64,000 bases of DNA, taken from positions 23,555,501-23,619,500 of the forward strand of contig NC_088110.1 in assembly GCF_036370855.1 (NCBI RefSeq), in the 5' to 3' direction. The DNA comes from Dromaius novaehollandiae (Eukaryota; Chordata; Aves; Casuariiformes; Dromaiidae). The notes under the pieces were generated by a model, which was not told the DNA's origin, ran no database searches, and saw nothing but the letters and a program-made list of their open reading frames with translations. Shown here piece after piece: positions 1-25,449 of the stretch (position 1 is its first letter; the number at the start of each line of letters is the position of its first letter). The position numbers and the translations under genes are program-made.

Positions 1-676
1 CCCCGCCAGGAATGGAAAGGAGGAAAGCTAAATATTTGAAACTGGGTGAACAAATGTCAGGGTGTTTTTAAATAAAATCCTTTTACAGTTATCACAGCAA
101 GCAGACCTGATATCCCTGTCTAATTCAATTTCAATTTGCGCCCCATGGGAGATAGTGAAGAAAAGGTTGCAGTGCTGTCTTTGGGTTGATATGTTCTTTT
201 CTCCTTCAGGAAGCAGGCACGAGAGAGGAAGGGGAGGAGGGTGAGGGAAGAGGAGAGGAGAAGGATTCAAATACCAGCAGCATATGATTCTTTTTTTCCA
301 GCTGGATCCTTCCAGAAGGCAGATGTGATGTGGGGAATGTTGAAATGCTGATTTGTTATGAATTCACCTGGAAAACATAGCTGAGGAGGAAACTGCAGAA
401 AGGCTGTTTGTGTGTGAATAAATATGCCTGATGGGGCACCAGAAATAACTGAGTGTTGATGCCAACAGCAACTGAGACTCCTGAGGCCCCCCCTCCCAAA
501 CTAAACTGTAAATTAGCTAATTGTACCAATTAACCTAACCTCTATCAATATCGCCCTAACAGTGTTCACAATCCTGTCACCTAATTTCTTTTGTTTAAAT
601 AAAAAGGTGTTCCTTTTTTAAAAAAAAAACAAATGCACTCTCTAATAAATGCAAAAACATATATAAATATAAATAA

Positions 677-680
<4 letters not shown>

Positions 681-735
<55 letters not shown>
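681..735. repeat. (TA)n microsatellite
   Basis: About 55 bases of uninterrupted alternating TA inside GALNS intron 9, flanked by AT-rich sequence. Confidence 0.95.
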
Positions 736-744
<9 letters not shown>

Positions 745-1924
745 TAAAATGAGATTATTAATAAACTGCCAGACCCCCTCAGTGGGATGGGGCTGAGCCT
801 TCCAGCCAATGTCTGGATTTCACTGGCCAGAAGGCTGAGGCCATAGATAGGAGCCCTGTTTTTCTGGCTGCAGCTGTGCCAGCTGAAACGGTCACGAGCC
901 CTCCACCTCCTCTTCCAAACGTCCGCGATGGAGCTCGCTGCCTGCACTGATCTCCCGCCTGAGCTGGCTCGCAATTGCTCCCTGACCCACTGCACTCAGA
1001 AGGGTCGGGATTAGTTCAGACAGTTTAAATAGAAGGTCTTTGCTAAACCATCTGATTTTAAGTGAAATGTTAGGGAACAGAGCTAGTTCCCACTCCATCT
1101 CTATCATACGGAAACAAAAGTTGCCTTCATCTGCAGCTGTCTGGTTCACGCGACAGCCGATCTGCGAGTCTGCACCAGTCTCCCACAGGGCGCTGCTGGA
1201 GCTCGGTGGCAGACGTGCAGCTTAGCAGGGACTCCTGGGAACCACGCTAGCGCAGGAGGTAGGAGTTTGCCCTTCAGCTTTGTGTTTGGCGCTCCTGAGA
1301 AGCTCTTTGCTTCCACCCCGGTTTAAGACTCCTAAGCCTTTGTTTTCTTCAATTCTTTTGAAAAGAAAGAGCAACAAGAAACTTTGAAGCAGTTTTTCCA
1401 TATTTTACAGTTTGTTGGACTGAGCAGGACTTAGATTGGTTTCGACTCACAATAAAGATGATGTTGAAGCTACAGACTTCGTAAGATACCGAAAAGAAGC
1501 CAAAAACATACTAGAAAATATGTGGCTCTTCACTTACTATGTCCAAAGAGGCAATTATGAAGCAGTAACTACAGGCACCCTACATGCCAGCATAACGTGA
1601 GCTACATTACACAAAAGCAATGCCAAACCTCTCACCTGCGGTCAGTGCTGCTCTGGGTATCAATGCTGGAGCCTCGATGGCAAGAATACAAGCAGAAAAG
1701 ACATATAAGTAGCTATCACATATTTACTTATCAGTAGCATCATATGTGGGTCTGACTCAGAGCAAAGCAGCAGGGCTTGGGGCCAGAGCTCAGAACAGCC
1801 TTCTAAAGATACCCAAGTGGAGTCCAAGGGGATATCCAGGAGCATAACACCTCGGGGAGTCATGTCACCTGCCTCTGCAGATATTTAGCAGGCAGCATCA
1901 CAAATTGGAGCCCAGGTTAGGAAG

Positions 1925-1990
1925 GATTTAAAGTTAAGCACATGCTTAAATGTCAAGGATATCAATGGTGATGCAGGAGGGGATCCTCAG
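1925..1990 (+). repeat. old interspersed repeat with AGCACATGCTTAA core
   Basis: The segment AAGTTAAGCACATGCTTAA resembles a widespread old amniote repeat whose copies carry the near-palindrome TTAAGCAYATGCTTAA. A second, more decayed copy is at 12890-13020. Class not identified. Confidence 0.4.
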
Positions 1991-3464
1991 CCACAGACCT
2001 GCCCAATAAACCTTAGGCGCACACCTCAGCTTGCTGAGCAGGCGTCTCCGTGCATGCACGCGTTTGCGACAGTAAGGCACCGGTCACTACACTCACATAC
2101 GCAAACGTGTTAACTTTGCACCAAAACGGCCGTTCACAGAAATTCAGCTGTGGCCTAAAGCAGGAAGCCATGCATCACATCGGACTGAGAATGTTTTTCA
2201 CCACATAAAACTCCATCATCTGCTACACTACATGCAAAAGACTATCTGGGAGAGTGGTACCAGCAAGTTATAGCTAAAAAAATAAGCAAGCACAAAGATT
2301 TCTCTACTTATGTTCCTAATTATCTTTAGAGTTACTACAATGGAAAGAATTTTTAAATTTGGTATTTACTTGTCCCCATTTATCATGCATGTTTACTTTT
2401 AGCACATTATTCAGTTTGGACACGGAAAACAAAACAGTCAGCTTCAGTTTCATGTTCTCATATGTTAGCCCAAGGCTGTTGTACTTGGCTTGTAAAAGCT
2501 TTATGGAAATGTTTAAATTCAAACAAAAAGACTGTTTTCATTTCCAATTAAAAAAATAATAAAATATTCCTAGTAGGTTTTGTGAACTCTTTAAAAATGA
2601 TGAAACCAAGCTACCCTTGCTGCCCTCAGCTGCAGAGCTAAGCTATCTGATGGCATCCTCCTAAACGTAAGTAATTAAAATATCATTATCCTGACTGAAC
2701 TAAACCACTGAAAATGAATGCAACTTAGAAAAATAAATGTTTTATTTATGAATAGTTTGTAGTCTTCAGCACAGTGCCCAGTTAATGAAGTATCACTTTT
2801 TTCAGGGACAGGAGATGCTCACAAAGAGGAGGGAATCTGTATTATTTACCATGAACCCTGCCTGCACAAGAATTGATTGCATCTTTCTTTAAGGAGAACT
2901 GGGACAACAGAGGCGAATATTGCCACCTGAGGATTATTTTGAAGTGATCACATACGAATTTGTGTACAGGCAGGAAAGTGCAATATTCTGGTATCTGGAC
3001 CTCCGCGAGTGGACCTGTTACCAGACACTAAAGTGAGAACTGTGAGGATCATATCACTGGATACTTCAGGGTACAGAGTGCATGTGGACAACATGCTCCT
3101 ATCCTAGACCGGGACATACAATAGCAATGTGTCTTTGTAATCCAGTTTGTTCAAGTAAGTAACCCACTAAAAATACTGCGGTCCAAAAGAGTAGAGTTTG
3201 AATAGACTAGGAAGACAAAAAGAGATTGCTCAGAGTTCACAAAAGAGTTGATCACAGACACTCTAGATGCAAATTTGCAATAATGAACAGGAATGGCATC
3301 ATTCTATAAGGGCAGCATTCAGTTCCTTATTTAGATATGTGTCTGGACTGACAGGTGGGACATGTCAGAAATCTGATCCAGAGTCCACTGAATCCAACAA
3401 GAACCATTCCATCCACTTCAGTCTGCTTAAGACTGACCAGAAATTGTTAAAAGCATATACTCAC

Positions 3465-18854
<15,390 letters not shown>

Positions 18855-18982
18855 GGCAACCGCCGTCCGCGTCACGTGAGGGGGCGCCGTGCACGTGACG
18901 CCGCGCACGTGACGCCGCGCGGGGCGGGGCGGGGCGCGGGGCGGGGCGGGGCCCCGGGGCGAGGGGCGGGGCGGCGGCCAAG
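18855..18982. promoter_or_regulatory. bidirectional GALNS/TRAPPC2L CpG promoter
   Basis: The two start codons are 128 bp apart in divergent orientation. The gap is nearly all CpG/GC, with several GGGGCGG Sp1-type boxes (about 18917-18975), three CACGTG boxes (18873-18878, 18892-18897, 18906-18911) and no TATA box. The boxes lie in GTCACGTGAG and twice in GCACGTGACG, close to the CLEAR consensus bound by TFEB-family factors at lysosomal genes, which fits GALNS. AAGATGGCGG at the TRAPPC2L start is a YY1-type site. Confidence 0.85.
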
Positions 18983-19015
18983 ATGGCGGTGTGCATCGCC
19001 GTGATCGCCAAGGAG
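18983..19015 (+). CDS. TRAPPC2L: TRAPPC2L exon 1 (coding part)
   Basis: Eleven codons, [11 protein letters not shown], donor GTGGGG, phase 0. Confidence 0.95.
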
Positions 19016-21912
19016 GTGGGGCGGGGCGCCGGGCCGCGGCGGCGGGGCTCGAGCGGGGCGGTGGGGCCAAGGCTGTGGGGCCTGCGCAGGCGTGAGGGGA
19101 GCGGGCTTGGGGCCTGAGGCCGTGGGGCCTGAGCAAGGCGGTAGGGCAGCGGGGCCAGAGTTCAGGCTGTGGGGCCAGAGCGGGCAGTGGGGCCAGGATC
19201 GAGGCTGTGGGCCGGAGGGGGGGCAGCAGGGCCGGGGTTGAGGCTGTGGGGCCGGAGGGGGGCTGTGAGGCCAGGGTTGAGGCTGTGGGGCTGGAGTGGG
19301 GCAGCAGGGCCAGGATCAAGGCTGTGAGGCCAGAGGAGGGCAGCGGGGCCAGGGTTGAGGCTGTGGGGCCGGAGGGGGGCCCAAGATCCAGGCTGTGGGG
19401 CTGGAGTGGGGCTGGAGTGGGGCAGCAGGGCCAGGATCAAGGCTGTGAGGCCAGAGGAGGGCAGCGGGGCCAGGGTTGAGGCTGTGGGGCCAGAGGAGGG
19501 CTGTGGGGCCAGAGCAGGGTGAGGGGAACAGAGCTGGGGCTGCAGCTGTGGGGGCTGCGGGGCCGAGGCAGAGCCGTGGTGGATGGAGGCAGTGGGGCAG
19601 GCGCTGGAGGCTTAGGCAGGCTGGGCAGGAGCAGGCTGGGGGGGAGCCGGTTTAGCGAGGACAGGGACAGGAGCAGCAGTGTCCTGCTGACCTGCTGCAC
19701 TGGAGGGGTTTTCCTCAGAAATCCTGGGAAGGTCCAGCGGGCTGGGGACGGGCAGCTGGGGTAAGGGATGGTGCCAAGCTGTGAGGAGGCCTGAACCTGG
19801 TGCAGTGCCTGTGCAAACAGTTCTGCTGCCGCTGGTGTGCGGAGCCAGATCTGCTCCACAAATGCTGCAAGATGTAAAGTGCTGCGATGCCTTTGAACGT
19901 AACGCACCCAAAATAGCTTCCTTCTGATGGTAGCACTGTTTAGCGTGAAAGCACCGAAGTGGCGCCAGCCGTCCCTTACAGCAGTGAGTTGCCCATCCCG
20001 GTTAACAGAGTTGTCCTCTGCAGAACTATCCCTTGTACATCCGAAGCGTTCCGACCGAAAACGAGCTGAAGTTCCACTACACCGTGCACACTTCCCTCGA
20101 TGTCGTGGATGAGAAGATCTCTGCGATGGGCAAGGCTCTCGTAGATCAGAGGGAGCTGTACCTGGGGCTCCTCTACCCCACAGAAGACTACAAAGTGTAT
20201 CTGTCAGTGCTATAGGTGTCTAAATCTCATGCGTCTAGCCCAGCTTTTCTAAAATCAGTAGTCCAGGGCCACAGCTGTTCTAGTGTTTTTAAGTCAAAGT
20301 TGATCATTTAAACTTTCTTTGGCTTTTTGTCTCATTGAATCCCATGGATGGAAGATGTCTGCTGTAACAGACCTGATTTCTGGGTTTTCATAAACCAGCT
20401 GTTAATTTTTGAAGTTACAGATCACAGTGGCTGGTGTTAGGTGATCTCCGGGTCTCTGTGGTCAGCCAAATATAAGAGACTAACAAGAAGGGTATGTCAC
20501 TGAAACAGGTCTTAAGAACAGAAAACCATTACCAAAATAGATAGCAAGAGGGTACTTCTGAAATTACAAAGCATGCATTACTGACCAGTATGGGAGCAAA
20601 TTCAACTCATTTTCCTTTAAATTAGGCCTGACTTAATCCCAGCTGTGCCTGAGAGAGCAAGTTAGCAAAGATGACAGAAGTAGGGTAGAAAGGGGAGTGT
20701 AGTTCTTGCAGTCTAGCATCTTCCTCTGTTCCTAGTTATGTGCTGGGTATGGTACGAACACGGCCTTTCCTCTCAGTTTGTTTCTTTGACTATATTCCAG
20801 ACTTGTTTTAGTTGCTTTTCAAGTCTCTACTGTGTCAGAAGCAAATTCCTTAACAGCTGTGCAGATACGGCTACGTGACAAATTCCAAGGTGAAGTTTGT
20901 TATGGTGGTGGATTCTTCAAACACAGCACTTCGAGACAATGAGATCCGCAGCGTAAGTGCAGGAAATCAGAACGCAACTAGCCACATCAGTATTTTTGCT
21001 ACTTCCACTTATTCACAAAATGCTGAGAAGCAACAACAACAAAAAATTAATTAAACTACAATCCCTTTTCAGATGTTCCGAAAGCTGCATAATTCATATA
21101 CAGACATAATGTGTAACCCTTTTTATAACCCTGGGGACCGCATCCATTCCAAGTAAGTAGGCTGACCCCACAATCTTTCTGAGCTTTATCATCTTTTTGG
21201 GACTTGCAGGGCACTTATGATGTAATAGGACCGAGAATGTAACCCCAGTGGTTGACAGGGCAGATGGGGGTGCTGTAACTACTTCTTAAAAGCTGTTTTC
21301 TCTTTGGACCATTACTGCATAATAGAAAACTCTGCTATTCTCATTAGCAGCTACACTGAACTCTCTCACTCTCACCTCAGAACTGGAATTAGAAACATTG
21401 ACTCAAGAAAATGAGAGACAAAAACAGTTACCTGTTTTACTGCAACATAGGTAAATAGACCAGGTTAAATGGTAAGCAGCAGCAGTTCTCCCAAGTTTAT
21501 CCTTAAGAAAGAACTGATGGGCCCTTCAACATGCATAAATCCTAATGTTTGAGGACTGCTGCCCCCCCCCCCCCCCCCCCTTCTCATCTGGAATCCCACA
21601 GTGAGTTGTAATGTTGAGTTTCTACTGCCTAGGCAAGAACAACTTTTCACACTTCGCTGAGGCCAGGTTAAGACCTGTGCTTATTTCAGCTTAAAAGTCA
21701 TTGTTTACTCATGGAGCATGTTATAGATAAAGAGTAAAACCACACATTCAGCCCTGGGAAAGCCAGCGTGTTAGCCAGTGATAGGCATTTTTGGTATTGT
21801 AGAGGAGATCTGGTGTGCAGAACTGCCTGCTTCCTTTAATATTCTATTTTTCCTTTCTTTCTCTAGAGCTTTTGATAATATGGTGACCTCCATGATGATG
21901 CAGGTGTGCTAA
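18983..21912 (+). CDS. TRAPPC2L: trafficking protein particle complex subunit 2-like
   Basis: Complete gene, 139 residues from five exons: 18983-19015, 20024-20196, 20865-20952, 21073-21152, 21867-21912. TRAPPC2L is a small longin-fold (sedlin-like) subunit of the TRAPP complexes that tether ER- and Golgi-derived vesicles and activate Rab GTPases. The spliced product starts [19 protein letters not shown], continues with [45 protein letters not shown] and [20 protein letters not shown], and ends MMMQVC-stop; nearly every block matches the mammalian protein and the length is almost equal (about 140). The start ATG is in AAGATGGCGG right after the shared CpG promoter. All introns are GT-AG with matching phases. 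AATAAA for polyadenylation is at 22027-22032, 115 bases after the stop. No break seen. Confidence 0.97.
19056..19520. repeat. G-rich minisatellite in TRAPPC2L intron 1
   Basis: Degenerate units of about 30-36 bp with the core GTTGAGGCTGTGGGGCCGGA, at least nine copies, G-rich on the plus strand. It begins about 40 bp after exon 1. Confidence 0.85.
19521..20023. other. rest of TRAPPC2L intron 1
   Basis: GC-rich intron sequence after the minisatellite; nothing recognised apart from the acceptor at its end. Confidence 0.6.
20024..20196 (+). CDS. TRAPPC2L: TRAPPC2L exon 2
   Basis: 173 bases from [19 protein letters not shown] to PTEDYK, ending two bases into a Val codon. Acceptor TCTGCAG, donor GTATCT. 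Confidence 0.96.
20197..20864. other. TRAPPC2L intron 2
   Basis: AT-rich intron of 668 bp; no exon, repeat or motif recognised. Confidence 0.6.
20865..20952 (+). CDS. TRAPPC2L: TRAPPC2L exon 3
   Basis: 88 bases encoding [20 protein letters not shown] to DNEIRS. Acceptor GTGCAG, donor GTAAGT. Confidence 0.96.
21073..21152 (+). CDS. TRAPPC2L: TRAPPC2L exon 4
   Basis: 80 bases encoding [20 protein letters not shown] to RIHS. Acceptor TTTTCAG, donor GTAAGT. Confidence 0.96.
21562..21580. repeat. poly-C run
   Basis: Nineteen consecutive C in TRAPPC2L intron 4; G-quadruplex-prone on the minus strand and a likely sequencing trouble spot. Confidence 0.9.
21867..21912 (+). CDS. TRAPPC2L: TRAPPC2L exon 5 (coding part)
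   Basis: 46 bases encoding [14 protein letters not shown] and TAA. Acceptor CTCTAG. Confidence 0.96.
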
Positions 21913-22026
21913 GACTGCCCATTCTCTTCTGAGTGTGAGAACATACCCTGTTTACAGGAGCATGCCTAAGAAGTGATGTATATATTGTCTTCCTTCTGTG
22001 TAACATATTACATTTTTTCTGTGTAA

Positions 22027-22032
22027 AATAAA
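22027..22032 (+). terminator. TRAPPC2L: TRAPPC2L polyadenylation signal
   Basis: AATAAA 115 bases after the stop codon, the first on this strand; the transcript end is expected 10-30 bases further. Confidence 0.8.
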
Positions 22033-22049
22033 CTTGACACTTGCAAGGT

Positions 22050-25000
22050 CTGCATGCATTTCTACTCTAACAAACTAGAGTATAGCACAAAAGTCACTGT
22101 TCAGCTTTGGTTTAGCCTTCAGGTAACATGTAAGAGCCAGCTCTTCCTTAAGTGTCAGCCATGTCAGGCAGGAGGTTTGTTCCCTACAGAAATGCATGCA
22201 GCTGTGCTCCTATGCAGCTCTCAGATGTTTCTCTAGAAATTGGGCTTTGTATAACAGCAATTCCTGCTGTGCTTATGATTAGAGCAAGGACAGCTGCACA
22301 AGAGATAGCTAAGAGATTATTATTGGGATCAACCTAGATTTCAGTCAGCTGAAAGGCACAGATAGTGACAACTGTTCCTCAAACACTGGTGCTTCAGAGC
22401 AGTTCTTCTAATGTAGAAGGTACACATCAGCAATAAGTAGTCATCCTAGTGCTTGCTAGCCTCCTTAGCTGCTGCTCCAGACTGTTCATTCCAACAGGAA
22501 TGTTATGAGCAGTGCTTACTTCAAACATTTGGTCTCTCTGTCCCATTTTTCCTTAGCCAGAACCACTCAGACCTCTATGTACTTAGTCCAGTAGTTCTTG
22601 GAAAGAGGGAACAGTGCATAGGTCAGCCAAAGGCTCCAGATTTTGTTACAACCAGCCCCTGTTCATGTACTCAGAGCTCTGGCAGACAGAGCAAGCAGTT
22701 GGTCTCAAAGTACCAACTTGAACATGATGAAGTCCCACACTGATCTTGCCTTCCTGGGCAAGATCTTTTTGGGTGACTCACATTTGACAGTATTTCCCCT
22801 TATCACTTAGCTCATTCAGATAGCCGGTTACACTTTTCTAGCAGTATTTCTAGGCCAGCTCATGGAGCACAGCTAGTGCAGTTGGGATAAATCCATGCCA
22901 AGAGATTAAGACATCAGGATTGCACCACTGCCTGATTCATCCCAACCTAATCCATTAGCATCTCCTCCCACTGCAGCTCTCTGCTGTTCTAACTGAAGAC
23001 CACCAAATCAATAGCAGGTATTTATACAAAAATACAAAGCAGAGCAGAAAAGCATATACACATCCCAGCTTCTTAGTCACTTGTGCAGTGCACTAATACT
23101 ATAGGAGGCTGTGCAACTACAGCAAGTTCAGCAGAGGTAACACAGACCACAGGTGCTAGCAGCTCCTCTGCTTCTCACACACCTCCTGCTCCATGTGCTC
23201 TTTCCTGCCCCACACCACCTTGCTCCTGGCACCTGGGGTGCTTAGGCAGCTGCCCAAGCACTTTCCACCAGATTTAAGCCAAAGCAGCCCCCCTCAAACA
23301 GCTCACTGCATGCACTCTTGGTGAGAAGGAAGGGCAACCAAGCACGCTCCATAACTGTGAGGCAGCAGTCTATGCTTCCAGCACCTAATCGGTTAAAAAA
23401 AACCACACACACCCCCACGCTTAGAAAGCTACATAGCTCTCTAAAGGATACAAGAAGCCTGGAGAAAGCCAGGTTAGTGCTGTGTCAGCTCACAGCCAGT
23501 GTGGTCTCACTGTAGATGAAGTTCACACAGCAGGATCATTTATTTTAAAAATAAGTGACATTTACAATTCCTTCTCAAACAGAACTTAAATACATTTACT
23601 CAACAACAACCTGTCAAATAATGGGAGATTAAAGTGTTTGAGCCTCTCCCACCATCTAAACAAGGCACAGCTGTACATCGCTATTCTGAAGCATTTCCAT
23701 ATAAAAGTGTTTACTCTTTTCACTTGCAGACAAGTTCAGCACTTCCTCTTCCACAAGTCATTAGTGTACTTCAGACACTCAAAAAATAGTTTCTGTTAAA
23801 AAAATTAAGTTTCAAGAATTTACAAAGCATATTAATGGGAAGTTTAAAGTCTTACAAAAAGGCAATTTTACAGTTTGAGCCTAGAGGTAGCTTGGATCAA
23901 GAAAGCAAGCCCAGCTTCACCAGCATGGTCCATGCTGCAGAAAGTGCAAAATCAACACATGAAGAGTTAAGGCACCAAGCTTTAAAAAACCCCGAGGTAC
24001 TAAGAAAAAAAACAGCAGGAGTTTTAGTCTGGCAGTGTCCCTTGAGCTGTGAAAAGCTGCTTTAGGAGTCAGTAGTTGCATCTGTTGCATCTGGGTTAGA
24101 GGAATCCTAGACAAGGATCCTGAAAGATTAGTGCGAGAATTACATAATAAAATTTATTTTAATGCAGAATTTAACACAACACTACTGTTTGCTGGTTTTC
24201 CCAGCCTACCTCTTAACACAATTTTTTTTCCTTTAAAAATGAGCAGTTTCAGAGCTCATAAAGACAAGATCAGCAGCAAGGGCAAGTGCCAGGCAGCACA
24301 AGTTCCCTATCAGACTCCTTCCATGTGCTTTATCCCGACCCACTAGTTCAGCTGAGGTTACACTGATCCCCAGACAGGGATCTAGACCAGGAATGGTGAC
24401 AGGAGTAAAGAGGAAAGATCAGAGCCAAACTCACCACAGTGGAGGCTATTTTGAAATGCTGCTACCACTAGAAATGAAGCAAGACATGTTAGCTGCACCC
24501 CTTGATCCCAGTAACTTCGCTTCTGAATAGAAGTGGGGGGAGAAAAGGGGTTGCTGACAACCAGGTCTTGGGCAACCACGGCAGACAGAGGCTTCCAGAG
24601 AAGCAACAAAGGATGCGTTTTCCTTCTGCAAGATCTTAGATATGGAATGACAACAGCAAGCTAAAAAATAGACCCAAAGGTGTCTCACTCAATCCTCTTT
24701 CCAAGAGTAAAGTCAGAAATACAGAGCACTGAGAAAGCCTTTGCCATTAAGGAAAAGCTCACCAGCAGCCAGATCTACAGCTGCATCCCCAGACTTTCAC
24801 CATTGTTTTGGGGGAAGAAAACAGTCTTTGGAAAGGTCTTTAGGATCTTATGGGCATGGGAAGTCAGCATCCACATCCTGCAGAACTAGCTGGCAGAGCA
24901 GGTCCTGGAGAGCAGAGCAGAGGTGCTTTGGAGGCTGAGCAGCAGGACAGGGCCAGCTAGACCTCCCTCCCCAGAGCAGAGGGCATTTCTGACATCTGAG

Positions 25001-25409
25001 GGCCAAACCCCCAGGTACAGCCCTTCTCTATGGGAAGAGGATCAAACTGATGGTCTGGGAAAGCTCTTCCCTTCCCAAGATCAGGGTGCTCTCCCTGGCA
25101 GGAATGACACTGTTTTCAATAAAAAAAAATGCAATCTCCTAAGCAAGCCTAAGGTTCCCCCCCACCACCCGAGGCTGCCAGGGATCTGGCTGAAGTGCAG
25201 GTAGAACAGATCATCTTCCCTTTAACAGCTCGGCACTCCAGCTGCACAGCACATGATTGCCTCATGAGTAATCCTCACAGCCAGGCAGATGGTATTTTAA
25301 AATTAATCTTTTTCGGCTTGGGCAGGCTCTTTTTTTTTTTTTAAATCTCTCCAATCCCATCTCTTCATTTCAGTCCTGTTGGCACCACCAGGGTAGTCCA
25401 GTCCTCCTT
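22050..25409. other. region between convergent TRAPPC2L and PABPN1L
   Basis: No coding gene recognised. The part up to 25409 probably holds the PABPN1L 3' UTR (minus). Minus-strand AATAAA signals are at 24153-24158 and 23539-23544; the latter, in AAATAAATG preceded by AT-rich UTR-like sequence, is the better candidate for a gene end. 22050-23500 shows nothing clear. Confidence 0.5.
23539..23544 (-). terminator. PABPN1L: candidate PABPN1L polyadenylation signal
   Basis: Minus-strand AATAAA about 1.9 kb after the PABPN1L stop. A nearer alternative is 24153-24158. Neither can be proven from sequence. Confidence 0.35.
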
Positions 25410-25449
25410 TCAGTATGGAAAATACCAAGGCAACAGTCTTGCCCGACCC
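25410..25449 (-). CDS. PABPN1L: PABPN1L exon 8 (coding part)
   Basis: 40 bases encoding [12 protein letters not shown] and TGA. Acceptor GTCTAG. The end matches the aromatic terminus of the PABPN1 family. Confidence 0.92.

Larger units (their letters stand above)
1..3464. other. GALNS intron 9 (partial), no further gene seen
   Basis: AT-rich DNA downstream of GALNS exon 9. I looked on the minus strand for exons 10-14 and found none. It holds a TA microsatellite (681-735) and a fragment with the palindrome-like AGCACATGCTTAA near 1931. Short open frames here carry no known domain. Confidence 0.6.

Noticed and set aside
28-270. 80-codon minus frame and 60-codon plus frame at the left edge
   Set aside because: No similarity to GALNS or any family I know; overlapping open frames on both strands in AT-rich intron.
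1-3464. GALNS exons 10-14
   Set aside because: Searched on the minus strand for the IMDLF block, the FHLGRDPGE-type block and the Cys-rich end; none found, so they are taken to lie off the window.
22050-25400. An extra gene between TRAPPC2L and PABPN1L
   Set aside because: Only short frames (under 100 codons) without domains or good splice context; better explained as 3' UTR and spacer.
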